DNA from: Phenylobacterium sp. | Lineage (GTDB): Bacteria; Pseudomonadota; Alphaproteobacteria; Caulobacterales; Caulobacteraceae | Reading direction: 5' to 3' | DNA length: 64,000 nucleotides | Assembly: GCF_030697925.1 (NCBI RefSeq) | Contig: NZ_JAUYOJ010000185.1 | Span: forward strand, 30,858-94,857 | Shown here: positions 55,023 through 64,000 of the stretch, in pieces | Position numbering within the stretch: the stretch's first letter is position 1 | Layout: each line of letters starts with the position of its first letter | Position numbers and translations under genes: made by a program | Notes under the pieces: model-generated | Seen by the model: only the letters and a program-made list of their open reading frames with translations | Told to the model about the DNA's origin: nothing | Databases searched by the model: none

Positions 55023-56900
55023 ATGGCCTTCCCCGAAATCCACCCCGCCCTGGCGCGCGCGCTCGCGAGCCAAGGCTATGCCGAACCCACCCCCGTCCAG
55101 GCCGCCGTCCTGGCGCCCGACGCCGCCGGACGGGACCTGCTGGTCTCGGCCCAGACCGGCTCGGGCAAGACCGTCGCCTTCGGCCTGGCGGCCGGGCCGA
55201 CCCTGTTGGGCGAGGCCGAGAAATTCGGCCAGCCCGGCTCGCCCCTGGCCCTGGTCATCGCGCCGACCCGCGAGCTGGCCATCCAGGTGGCCAAGGAGCT
55301 GACCTGGCTCTACGCCCCGGCCGGCGCGCGGGTGGAGACCTGCGTCGGCGGCATGGACCCGCGCCGTGAGCAGCGGGCGCTCAATGTCGGCGCCCACATC
55401 GTGGTCGGCACCCCCGGGCGCCTGAAGGACCACCTGGAGCGCGGCAATCTCGACCTGTCGGCCCTGCAGGTCGTCGTCCTCGACGAGGCCGACGAGATGC
55501 TGGACATGGGCTTCCGGGAGGACCTGGAAGAGATCCTCGACTCCGCCCCGGTCGGCCGCCGCACCCTGCTGTTCTCGGCCACCCTGGCCCGCGAGATCGT
55601 GGCGCTCGCCAAGCGCTACCAGCGCGATGCGCTGCGCATCGACACCAGCCGCCGCGACGAGCCGCACGGCGACATCGAGTATCGCGCCGTCCGCGTGGCC
55701 CCCAACGAGATCGAGTTGGCGGTGGTCAATGTGCTGCGGTTCTTCGAGTCTCCCGGCGCCTTGGTGTTCTGCAACACCCGCGAGGGCGTACGGCACATGC
55801 ATTCGGCCCTGCGCGAACGCGGCTTCGCCGTGGTCGGGCTGTCCGGCGAGCTGGACCAGAAGGCCCGCACCGACGCCCTGCAGGCCCTGCGCGACGGCCA
55901 TGCCCGGGTCTGTGTCGCCACCGACGTGGCCGCTCGCGGCCTGGACCTGCCGGAACTCGGCCTGGTCATCCACGCCGACATCCCGGTGAACAAGGCCGGC
56001 CTGCTGCACCGTTCGGGCCGCACCGGCCGGGCTGGCCGCAAGGGGACCTCGGTCCTGCTGGTCTCCCACACCCGACGCCGCAAGGCCGAGCAGCTCCTGG
56101 CCTCGGCCGGGATCGAGGCCGTCTGGCAGGGGCCGCCCACCGCCGACGAGATCCGCGCCAAGGACCAGGTCCGCCTGCTGGAGGACCCGATCCTCACCGA
56201 GCCCATGGCCGAGGAAGACCTGGCGCTCGCCAAGCTGGTGCTGGAGAACCGCACGGCCGAGGAAGTGGCCGCGGCCCTGATCCGCATCCACCGCGCCCGG
56301 CTGCCCTCGCCGGAAGAGCTCTATGACGACGCGCGCATGCGCGACAGCCAGGTGCGTGAGCAGGGGCGCCCGAAGCGCACCTATGATCCGTCCGACCGCG
56401 GCGACCGTGGCGACCGTCCCGAGCGTGGCGAGCGCGACGGACCCTTCGGCAAGCCCGAGCGTCTGGACCCCAACGAGGTCACCTGGTTCCGGGTGACGGT
56501 GGGCCGCTCGAAGAACGCCGACCCCAAATGGCTGATCCCGCTGATCTGCCGCCTGGGCCATGTCACAAAGCCCGATATCGGGGCCATCAAGATCTTCGAC
56601 CGCGAGACCAAGTTCGAGATCGCCAACGCCGTCGCGGCCAAGTTCTCCCAGGCCGTGAAGGCCACGGCGGACGAAGAGATCAAGATCGAGCCCTCCGGGC
56701 CTCCGGGCGGCCCGACCTCGCCGCCGCGCTCGAAGTTCAAGCCGGCCTACGGCAAGGGCGCTTCGAACGACGGCAAGCCGCCGCACCGCAAGGGGCCGCC
56801 GACCAAGGGCTTCGCTCCCAAGGCTCCGCTCGGCGCGCCCGGACCCAAGGCCGGAAAGCCGCCCTGGAAGAAGAAGTCCAACGACCAGCGCGCCAAGTAG
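55023..56900 (+). CDS. DEAD-box RNA helicase with DbpA-like RNA-binding C-terminal domain
   Basis: AQTGSGKTVAFGLA, VLDEADEMLDMGF, SATL, HRSGRTGRAGRKG; C-terminal WFRVTVGRSKNADPKWLIPLICRLGHVTKPDIGAIKIFDRETKFEI. Confidence 0.95.
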   Translation: MAFPEIHPALARALASQGYAEPTPVQAAVLAPDAAGRDLLVSAQTGSGKTVAFGLAAGPTLLGEAEKFGQPGSPLALVIAPTRELAIQVAKELTWLYAPAGARVETCVGGMDPRREQRALNVGAHIVVGTPGRLKDHLERGNLDLSALQVVVLDEADEMLDMGFREDLEEILDSAPVGRRTLLFSATLAREIVALAKRYQRDALRIDTSRRDEPHGDIEYRAVRVAPNEIELAVVNVLRFFESPGALVFCNTREGVRHMHSALRERGFAVVGLSGELDQKARTDALQALRDGHARVCVATDVAARGLDLPELGLVIHADIPVNKAGLLHRSGRTGRAGRKGTSVLLVSHTRRRKAEQLLASAGIEAVWQGPPTADEIRAKDQVRLLEDPILTEPMAEEDLALAKLVLENRTAEEVAAALIRIHRARLPSPEELYDDARMRDSQVREQGRPKRTYDPSDRGDRGDRPERGERDGPFGKPERLDPNEVTWFRVTVGRSKNADPKWLIPLICRLGHVTKPDIGAIKIFDRETKFEIANAVAAKFSQAVKATADEEIKIEPSGPPGGPTSPPRSKFKPAYGKGASNDGKPPHRKGPPTKGFAPKAPLGAPGPKAGKPPWKKKSNDQRAK

Positions 56901-57001
56901 CCGCAGGTCGCCTTGCCGGCGTCGCAAATTCGGGACTAGCCTTGGATACGGACGCTCGCCGGAGCGTTCCAGGTCGCACGCGTCGTGGGAAGCGAGAGCG
57001 A

Positions 57002-57739
57002 ATGACTGATGGGGTCTCCCGGTCCCTGCGGGGACGCTTGAAACGGCTCGGCCGCGCGGCGCCGGCGGTGTTGCTGGCCGCCGCCGCTGTCGCCCTCTAC
57101 GCCAGCGGCCTGGCCACCGACATCTCGCTGGGCAATCTGCGGGCCAACGAGATCGGCCTGCGCGCCGAGATCCTCGCCACGCCACTGCTCGCCCTGCTGG
57201 TCTTCACCGGGCTCTACGCCATCGCCACCGCCGCCTTCGTGCCTGTCGGCCTGGTGCTGATGCTGGCGGGCGGCTTCCTGTTCGGGCCCCTGACCGGCAC
57301 GATGGCCACCATCGTCGGCTCGACCCTTGGCGCGGTGATGGCCTATCTGGCGGCCCGCTTCGCCGCCGGGGAGGCGATCCGCGACCGCCTGGCCGCCGGG
57401 CGGCTGGGCAAACTTATGGCTGGGTTCGAGCAGAGCCCCTTCGCCTACCTGCTGACCCTGCGCCTGCTGCCGCTGAGCCCATTCGGCCTGGTCAATGTCG
57501 CCGCCGGGGTCGCCCGCGCGCCGGTGCGCAAATATGTCGCCGCCACGGCGGTCGGGGCCGTGCCCTATTCGTTGATCTACAGCTATCTGGGCGCCGGCCT
57601 GGGCAAGGCGGTCCTGGCCGGGCGGGCCGCGGAGCTGACGGTCCTGGCGCGGCCCGAGGTCGCCCTGCCGCTGGCGGCCCTCGCCGTCATCTCGCTGATC
57701 ACTGGCCGGATGGGCGCCCGCGCGCGGCGTGCGGCCTAG
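57002..57739 (+). CDS. TVP38/TMEM64 (SNARE-associated/DedA-like) family membrane protein
   Basis: AGGFLFGPLTGTMATIVGSTLGAVMAYLAARFAAGEAIRDRL; RLLPLSPFGLVNVAAGVARAPVRKY. Confidence 0.92.
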   Translation: MTDGVSRSLRGRLKRLGRAAPAVLLAAAAVALYASGLATDISLGNLRANEIGLRAEILATPLLALLVFTGLYAIATAAFVPVGLVLMLAGGFLFGPLTGTMATIVGSTLGAVMAYLAARFAAGEAIRDRLAAGRLGKLMAGFEQSPFAYLLTLRLLPLSPFGLVNVAAGVARAPVRKYVAATAVGAVPYSLIYSYLGAGLGKAVLAGRAAELTVLARPEVALPLAALAVISLITGRMGARARRAA

Positions 57740-57931
57740 CTAGAAGCTGCGCATCTGCGCCGACTTGGCGTCCGGGCGCACGACCTTGAGGCATTCCGCA
57801 TAGGTGGTGAGCAGCCACGCCCGATCGGGACCGCCGCTCTCGCGCAGGGCCGCCGAGGCGCCCTCGATGGCCATGACGTCGCGCATGAGCTGATAGGCCA
57901 CCGCTTCCGGTGTCTGGGGCGTGTCGGCCAT
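57740..57931 (-). CDS. Small hypothetical protein, 63 aa
   Basis: MADTPQTPEAVAYQLMRDVMAIEGASAALRESGGPDRAWLLTTYAECLKVVRPDAKSAQMRSF; stop abuts convergent upstream gene. Confidence 0.6.
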   Translation of the reverse strand: MADTPQTPEAVAYQLMRDVMAIEGASAALRESGGPDRAWLLTTYAECLKVVRPDAKSAQMRSF

Positions 57932-57991
57932 GGGATGGTTCCTCGTTCGGGGCCACCCTGCGCCCAATGGCGTGAAGGAATTGGTTGAGGC

Positions 57992-59614
57992 CTAGGCCCC
58001 AACCCCCAACGCCGCCAGCGCCAGATCGCGGGAGGCCTTGTAGTCGACCTTGCCGTTGGGCGCCCGGCCGATCGAATCGACGACCACCAGTTCGCGCGGC
58101 GCCTTGTAGGCGGCCAGCCTCGACTTCACATGGGCCGCCATCGCCTCCAGCGTCAGGGCGTCCGGATCGCCCTCGACCACCGCGCAGATGCGCTCGCCGA
58201 ACCGGGCGTCGGGCACGCCCACCACCACCGCGTCCCGGACTCCGGGGTGGGTCTTCAGCGCCTCCTCGACCTCTTCGGGGAAGACCTTCTCGCCGCCGGT
58301 GTTGATGCACTGGCTGCCGCGGCCCAGCAGTTTCAGCGTGCCGTCGGCATTGACCTCGGCCCAGTCGCCCGGGACGCTCCAGCGCTGGCCCTCCATGGTC
58401 TTGAAGGTCTTGGCGCTCTTCTCCGGGTCCTTGTAGTAGCCGACCGGCAGGAAGCCGGTGACCGCCACCAGGCCGCGCTCGCCCGAGCCGGGCGCCACCC
58501 GCCGGCCGTCCTCGGCGAACACCGCGCAGTTGGGGCCTAGCATGAAGGCCGCCGTCGCCGCCTCCGCCCCGGGCGCGGAGGCTGAAGCCCCCAGGCCGAC
58601 CGCCTCGGACGATCCGAAGCTGTCCATGATCATGGCGTTCCTGGCGAAGGACAGCAGGCCGCGCTTGTTCTCCTGGCTCCACATGGAGCCCGAGGAGCTC
58701 ATGGTCTTGACGTAGTCGAGGTTCCAGCGGCCGGGATTGGCCTCCAAGGCCACCAGCATGGGGGTGGAGAAGGCCAGGCCGACAATGACGATCCCGTCGG
58801 CCTTCAGCCGCACCGCCTCGTCCCACAGCTCCATGGCGTTGAACTGGCGCGAGGGCAGGGTGGCGACCGTGCCGCCGACATTGAGCGTGATGAAGGCCGA
58901 GAACTGGCCGGTGCCGTGCATCAGCGGGCAACAGACCAGGGTCCGCCGCTGTTCGTCGGTCAGCCGCTCGGCGGCCTCCTGCGGGCTGGTCAGGGGCGGG
59001 ACGCCCTGCAGGACATTGCCGCCGGCCCCGATGACGTTGAACAGATCGTCCTGGCGCCACATGACGCCCTTGGGCATGCCGGTGGTGCCGCCGGTATAGA
59101 GCAGCAGCAGATCGTCGGGCGAGCGGCCCCACGGCGCCTTGAACGGCCGCTCCCCCGGGACCTTGGCGACCACGCTCTCATAGTCGTCGGCCCAGGCCGG
59201 GACCGGATGGCCGGGCTCGGCCGCGGCGATCCAGCGCTTCACGGTTGGCAGGTGGCCGCGGATCGCCTCGATCATGCCGGCGAAGCTGGAATGAAACACC
59301 ACCGCCTCGGCGTCGGCGTTGTCGAACAGATAGGTCAGCTCGTCGCCGCCATAGCGGTAGTTGGTGTTGATCGGCGCCAGGCCGGCTTTGAAGGCCGCGT
59401 AGTAGGTCTCCATGTATTCAGGACCGTTGTAGAGATAGGCCGCGACCTTGGCCTCGGGCGTCAGCCCGCTCGCCACCAGATGGGCGGCCAGGGCGTCGGC
59501 GCGGGCGTCGAACTGGCCCCAGCTCACCACCCGCTGGCCCTGGATCAGGGCCGGGCGCTCCGGCTGCGCGGCGGCGATCGCCTCCCAGACGTCGGCGAAG
59601 ATCCAAGCGGTCAC
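57992..59614 (-). CDS. Acyl-CoA synthetase (AMP-forming)
   Basis: LLLYTGGTTGMPKGVMWRQDD, INTGGEKVFPEEVEEALKTHPGVRDAVVVGVPDARFGERI, GKVDYK. Confidence 0.96.
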   Translation of the reverse strand: MTAWIFADVWEAIAAAQPERPALIQGQRVVSWGQFDARADALAAHLVASGLTPEAKVAAYLYNGPEYMETYYAAFKAGLAPINTNYRYGGDELTYLFDNADAEAVVFHSSFAGMIEAIRGHLPTVKRWIAAAEPGHPVPAWADDYESVVAKVPGERPFKAPWGRSPDDLLLLYTGGTTGMPKGVMWRQDDLFNVIGAGGNVLQGVPPLTSPQEAAERLTDEQRRTLVCCPLMHGTGQFSAFITLNVGGTVATLPSRQFNAMELWDEAVRLKADGIVIVGLAFSTPMLVALEANPGRWNLDYVKTMSSSGSMWSQENKRGLLSFARNAMIMDSFGSSEAVGLGASASAPGAEAATAAFMLGPNCAVFAEDGRRVAPGSGERGLVAVTGFLPVGYYKDPEKSAKTFKTMEGQRWSVPGDWAEVNADGTLKLLGRGSQCINTGGEKVFPEEVEEALKTHPGVRDAVVVGVPDARFGERICAVVEGDPDALTLEAMAAHVKSRLAAYKAPRELVVVDSIGRAPNGKVDYKASRDLALAALGVGA

Positions 59615-59958
59615 CGCAGTCCTCCCACATTTCTTGTTTTGTGGGAGCCAGTTGGCGGTCAGGCCCGCGCCTCGGTCAACCCTGACGCCAGGGCAGTTGA
59701 CGCACGCGGAAGGTTAGGCCTGCGGTCACCACCTAGAATAGAGATGTCACATGCAAAACCATGAGGGGGTGTTGGGAAAAAATCCCGCGAGAGGACCGGA
59801 TTCAAGTTTTCGAAATGACAATCTCCTAATTGGGGAAACCGATTGTTGCCGACGAAAACTGGGCTTTAACTTTCAACAACCACAGAGCTCCTTAGGCGAT
59901 CTCGAAAGTGGTCGCTGCCAACAATGGCGTCGGATCTCCGTGACCTTGGAGGCTGGGC

Positions 59959-60618
59959 ATGAATATCGACAAGGCACTTCTATGCGGCGCGGCCGTGATG
60001 GCCGCTGTGAGCCTGGGTTCGACCGCGGCCACTGCGGCGGCCATCATCAACGGAAGCTTCGAAGTGGGCGTGCCGATCCCGCCCGGCGGCTTCGTCTCGG
60101 TCGGCGCGCTGGACAGCACCTCGATCACCGGTTGGACCGTCGGTGGCGGCGGCGTCGACTATATCGGCACCTATTGGGAAGCCGCCGACGGTGAGCGCAG
60201 CGTCGACCTCTCGATGCTGAGCGAAGGCAGCGTGTCGCAGACCATCACCACGGTCGCCGGCGTGACCTACAAGGTGTCGTTCGCCCTGGCCGGCAACCCG
60301 GACGGCCCCGATGAAAGCAAGATCGCGGTGACCTCGATCAGCGGTTCCCTGCCGCAGATCGATTTTTTCACCGTGACCCCGGCCCACACCCACGCAAGCA
60401 TGGGCTGGCTGTACTACGACTACACGTTCAAGGCCTTCGACGCGACATCCACCCTGGTCTTCGCGTCCGCCACGGACACGCCCTATGGGCCGGCCCTGGA
60501 CAATGTCTCGATCTCGGTGGTCCCCGAGCCGGCGACCTGGGCGATGATGATCGTGGGTTTCGGCGGAATCGGGCTGATGGTGCGCGACGCCCGCCGCAGG
60601 CGTCTCGTCGCGGCCTGA
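59959..60618 (+). CDS. Choice-of-anchor C family protein with PEPxxWA-CTERM sorting signal
   Basis: NGSFEVG...GWTVGGGGVDYIGTYWEAADGERSVDLS..SVSQTITTVAGVTYKVSFALAGNPD; C-terminal VPEPATWAMMIVGFGGIGLMVRDARRRR. Confidence 0.93.
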   Translation: MNIDKALLCGAAVMAAVSLGSTAATAAAIINGSFEVGVPIPPGGFVSVGALDSTSITGWTVGGGGVDYIGTYWEAADGERSVDLSMLSEGSVSQTITTVAGVTYKVSFALAGNPDGPDESKIAVTSISGSLPQIDFFTVTPAHTHASMGWLYYDYTFKAFDATSTLVFASATDTPYGPALDNVSISVVPEPATWAMMIVGFGGIGLMVRDARRRRLVAA

Positions 60619-60646
60619 ACGAACGGCGCTGGCGGCGGCCTCTTCC

Positions 60647-61660
60647 CTAGGCCGTCGCCGCCCGGCCCCGGATATCGCGGAACGAGACCAGCCGCTGGTT
60701 CGACTCGTCCCAGAGCGCCAGGCGGGCGTTCTTGAAGCTCTCGACAAGGCCGATGCGGCTCATGTCCTTCAGCTCGGGATGGTCCTTCAGCACCTGGGGC
60801 AGGCGGTAGAAGGGGATGCGGCTGGACAGGTGATGGACGTGGTGGATGCCGATATTGGCCGTCAGCCAGCGCAGGGGCTGGGGCAGGTCGTAGTGCGACG
60901 AGCCCAACAGGGCCGCCTCGTCGCGCTTCCAGTCCTTGTTCCTCGACCAGGCCACGCCCTCGTACTGGTGCTGCACGAAGAACAGCCAGACCCCGATGGT
61001 GGCGGCGATCACCATGGTGGTGAAGTTGACCAGCATCACGGGCGCCAGGCCCAGCAGCCAGATCATCACGCCCACGCCCGCCGCGACGATGGCGGTGTTG
61101 CCAAGGGTCGACAGCCAGGGCTTCCAACCGGCCTTCATCAGGCCGAAGGGCAGGCGCTGCTGCAGGAAGAACACGAAGCTCGGCCCCAGGCCGAACATCA
61201 CCGCCGGATTGCGATAGAGCCGGTAGGCCAGCCGCCGGCGTGGGCTCAGCGCCAGATATTCGTCCACGGTCAGCATCTCGATCACGCCGAGGCTGCGACG
61301 GTCCAGATTGCCGGAGGTGGCGTGGTGGATGGCGTGGGTGTGGCGCCAGTATTCGTAAGGCGTGAGCGTCAGCAGGCCGATGGCCCGGCCCACCCAGTCA
61401 TTGGCCGCCTTGGCCGCGAAGAACGAGCCGTGGCCGCAATCGTGCTGGATCATGAACAGTCGCACCAGGAAGGCCGCCGCCGGCACGGTGAGCAGCAGGG
61501 CCAGCCACCACAGGCCGAAATGCATGGCCACCCAGCCCAGGGTCCACAGGCCACCGAGCGCCGTGGCGGTCAAGACGAGCTCGAACAGGCTGCGGCGCCA
61601 GTCGGGGCGCCTATAGGGGGCGAGTGTGCGATTCCAGTCGGCGGGTTTGGTCTCGGTCAC
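60647..61660 (-). CDS. Fatty acid desaturase
   Basis: His boxes HDCGHGS, HAIHHA, HHVHH; likely GTG start at 61660 (ORF open to 61735). Confidence 0.93.
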   Translation of the reverse strand: MTETKPADWNRTLAPYRRPDWRRSLFELVLTATALGGLWTLGWVAMHFGLWWLALLLTVPAAAFLVRLFMIQHDCGHGSFFAAKAANDWVGRAIGLLTLTPYEYWRHTHAIHHATSGNLDRRSLGVIEMLTVDEYLALSPRRRLAYRLYRNPAVMFGLGPSFVFFLQQRLPFGLMKAGWKPWLSTLGNTAIVAAGVGVMIWLLGLAPVMLVNFTTMVIAATIGVWLFFVQHQYEGVAWSRNKDWKRDEAALLGSSHYDLPQPLRWLTANIGIHHVHHLSSRIPFYRLPQVLKDHPELKDMSRIGLVESFKNARLALWDESNQRLVSFRDIRGRAATA

Positions 61661-61850
61661 GTCGGAGTAACTTCCAGGAAATGAGGTCGCGGCGAAAGCT
61701 ACGCGCAGAATGGGGTGGTTCTGCGACAGGCCCATTACGGCGCTCAGCCTGCATTACGCCGAATTAACCCGCCACGCCACGCCGTCGTCTTGCCGGCCTT
61801 GCACACCGCCCCATAGGGTCCCGTCACATTGTAGCTCCGGGGCCTGATCC

Positions 61851-63671
61851 ATGACCATGTTCGACCGTCGCGCCTTCCTGGCGACCACCGCCGCCGGCGC
61901 CCTCGTCGCGGCTGCGCCCGCCCTGGCCCAGGGATCGGAAGACGCCCGGCTGAAGACCCTGCTCGACGCCATGTTCGAGGAGATGATCGACGACAGCCCC
62001 GAGCGCGCCACGGGCCTGGGCCTCGACAAGGGCCCCCGCGCGGCGCTCAAGAGCCAGCTCGACGACTATTCCGAGGCCGGCCGGGTCAAGCGCCTGGGCA
62101 AGACCCGCGACCGCGTGGTCAAGCTGAAGGCCATCGACCGCGCCGCGCTGTCGCCAGCCTCCAAGGTCGACCTCGACACGGTGCTCTACGGCCAGGAGAA
62201 CGCGCTCGCGGCCGGCGAGCGCTTCAAGTTCGGCTCGGTCGGCGGCCGCTTCAGCCCCTATGTGGTCAGCCAGCAGACCGGGGTCTATCAGGACATCCCC
62301 GACTTCCTGGACAACCAGCACCGGGTGGTGACCGCCGCGGACGCTGACGCCTACATGGCCCGCCTCAAGGCCTTCGCCGTGGCCCTCGACCAGGACCTCG
62401 ACCGGATGAAGACCGACGTGGCCGCAGGCGTCGTGCCGCCGGACTTCATCTGCGACCTGGCGCTGGGCCAGATGCGGGCCCTGCGCGACCAGGCGCCCGA
62501 GGCGACCATCATGGTCACCTCCATCGCCGGCAAGGCCAAGGCCGCCAACCTGCCGGGCGACTATGCCGGGCCGGCGACCAAGATCGTGGCGGGAGAGATC
62601 TTCCCGGCCCTGGACCGCCAGATCGCCGCCATGACCGCCGCGCGCGCCATCGCCACCCCCGACGCCGGGGTCTGGAAGCTGAAGGACGGGGCGGCCTATT
62701 ACGCGGGCGGCCTGAAGGCCTCCACCACCACCGACCTCTCGGCCGAGGAGATCCACAGGCTGGGCCTCGACCAGGTGGCCGACATCACCGCGCGCCTCGA
62801 CGTGATCCTCAAGGGCCAGGGCATGACCCAGGGCACGGTGGCCGAACGGCTCACCGCGCTCAACGCCGATCCCAAGCAGCTCTACCCCAACACCGACGAG
62901 GGCCGCGCCGCCCTGATCGCCGACCTCAATGTCCAGGTGGCCGCCATCGCCGCGCGCCTGCCCCAGGCCTTCGCCACGCTTCCCAAGGCCGAGGTGACGG
63001 TCAAGCGGGTGCCGGCCTTCATCCAGGACGGCGCCTCCAACGGCTACTATCAGAGCGCCGCGCTCGATGGCTCGCGCCCGGCCGCCTTCTTCATCAACCT
63101 GAAGAACACCCACGAGTGGCCGAAGTACAACTTGCCGACCCTGGTCTATCACGAGGCCACGCCCGGCCATCACCTGCAGATCGCGCTCAGCCAGGAGAGC
63201 ACGAAGATCCCGATCATCCGGCGTACCGGCGGCGGTTTCTCGGCCTTCACCGAGGGCTGGGCGCTCTATGCCGAGCAGCTCGCCAACGAGATGGGGGTCT
63301 ATAAGGGCGACCCGTGGGGGGAGGCGGGCTACCTGCAGTCCTTCCTGTTCCGCGCCTCGCGGCTGGTGGTCGATACCGGCCTGCACCACAAGCGTTGGAC
63401 CCGTGACCAGGCCACCGACTACATGGTCAGCGTCACCGGCTATCCGCGCTCGCGCGCCCTGCGCGAGATCGACCGCTACTGCTGCTCGCCCGGCCAGGCC
63501 ACCAGCTACAAGGTCGGCCACACCGTCTGGGCGCGCCTGCGCGGGGAGGCCAAGGCCAAGCTGGGTCCGAAGTTCGACCTGAAGGCCTGGCACGACGCGG
63601 CCCTGCTCTCGGGCTCCATGCCGCTGACCGTGCTGGAGCGGAACCTGGGCGAGTGGGTGGCTCGGGTCTAA
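61851..63671 (+). CDS. DUF885 family secreted protein
   Basis: Tat-like signal DRRAFLATTAAGALVAAAPALA; LVYHEATPGHHLQIALSQE (HExxxGHH) motif, FTEGWALYAEQLANEMG. Confidence 0.93.
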   Translation: MTMFDRRAFLATTAAGALVAAAPALAQGSEDARLKTLLDAMFEEMIDDSPERATGLGLDKGPRAALKSQLDDYSEAGRVKRLGKTRDRVVKLKAIDRAALSPASKVDLDTVLYGQENALAAGERFKFGSVGGRFSPYVVSQQTGVYQDIPDFLDNQHRVVTAADADAYMARLKAFAVALDQDLDRMKTDVAAGVVPPDFICDLALGQMRALRDQAPEATIMVTSIAGKAKAANLPGDYAGPATKIVAGEIFPALDRQIAAMTAARAIATPDAGVWKLKDGAAYYAGGLKASTTTDLSAEEIHRLGLDQVADITARLDVILKGQGMTQGTVAERLTALNADPKQLYPNTDEGRAALIADLNVQVAAIAARLPQAFATLPKAEVTVKRVPAFIQDGASNGYYQSAALDGSRPAAFFINLKNTHEWPKYNLPTLVYHEATPGHHLQIALSQESTKIPIIRRTGGGFSAFTEGWALYAEQLANEMGVYKGDPWGEAGYLQSFLFRASRLVVDTGLHHKRWTRDQATDYMVSVTGYPRSRALREIDRYCCSPGQATSYKVGHTVWARLRGEAKAKLGPKFDLKAWHDAALLSGSMPLTVLERNLGEWVARV

Positions 63672-63676
63672 CGGTC

Positions 63677-63862
63677 TTAGGCTAGGCGGTGGTAGAGGCG
63701 CTCGGCCCTGCCACCCACCTCGTACGCCCCTATATCGGCGAAGCCCAGCTTGGCGAGCACCCGCTGAGAGCCCAGGTTTTGAGGATGAACGCATGCTGCA
63801 AGGCGGGCGAGGCGCAGCGTCTCGAATGCGTGGGCGACGATCTTCGTGGCGGCTTCGGTGGC
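63677..63862 (-). pseudogene. GNAT family acetyltransferase C-terminal fragment, truncated at an IS boundary
   Basis: Manual translation ATEAATKIVAHAFETLRLARLAACVHPQNLGSQRVLAKLGFADIGAYEVGGRAERLYHRLA*; similarity stops at 63862. Confidence 0.7.
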
Positions 63863-64000
63863 TAGAGCGTTTCCCGATCATGTTGACGCATATCCTGCGG
63901 CCTTGAAGTAGTTGGCGCAGATCTCTGGTGTGAACTGGTCGAGGATCTGGCCGATGCGGTTCCAGAGGGCGTCGACGGATCGTTCGGCGGCCTTTCTGAG
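63863..64000 (-). mobile_element. IS630-type insertion sequence, transposase 3' end (partial, runs off window)
   Basis: Manual minus-strand translation [40 protein letters not shown] (stop 63878), IS630-like transposase C-terminus; TA dinucleotide at 63863-63864. Confidence 0.75.

Noticed and set aside
54732-57185. 817-aa minus-strand ORF opposite the DEAD-box helicase
   Set aside because: High-GC antisense artefact; helicase motifs on + strand are unambiguous
59751-60194. 147-aa ORF overlapping the PEP-CTERM gene leader
   Set aside because: Second half becomes R/G/H-rich out-of-frame translation of the PEP-CTERM gene; no motif; AT-rich part better read as regulatory leader
61824-63881. 685-aa minus-strand ORF opposite the DUF885 gene
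   Set aside because: Shadow ORF, Gly/Leu/Val/His-rich with no family motif; + strand has signal peptide and HExxxGHH-type motif

Overview
This 64 kb window is high-GC alphaproteobacterial chromosome. Gene content and synteny suggest Caulobacterales (Caulobacter/Phenylobacterium-like): cckA, CtrA-type boxes, a dxs-flgHAGF-fliLM block. It is mostly dense chromosomal coding sequence. Main blocks: (1) fatty-acid/aromatic catabolism fragments (thiolase 3' end, acyl-CoA dehydrogenase) with assorted enzymes; (2) an HWE histidine kinase, MFS transporters, regulators, and two unusual uracil-DNA-glycosylase superfamily proteins, one with the UdgX KRRIH motif; (3) a divergent locus pairing a trypsin-like protease with a tandem-HTH/alpha-beta-hydrolase fusion; (4) xseB-ispA-dxs; (5) a flagellar block flgHAGF / fliL-fliM-DUF6468-motE-TPR / fliOP / flgBC-fliE / fliQR-flhB followed by cckA, with a roughly 3.9 kb non-flagellar insert between fliE and fliQ; (6) accessory genes (ArsR/SRPBCC operon, TonB receptor, DbpA-like helicase, acyl-CoA synthetase, PEP-CTERM choice-of-anchor C protein, desaturase, DUF885 protein). 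The right edge carries an IS630-type transposase 3' end abutting a truncated GNAT gene. No rRNA, tRNA or CRISPR array was recognised. The best candidates for something undescribed are the HTH/pseudo-hydrolase plus protease divergent locus and the serine-recombinase-like protein lacking its catalytic residues. All family calls come from reading motifs by eye; no database search was run.
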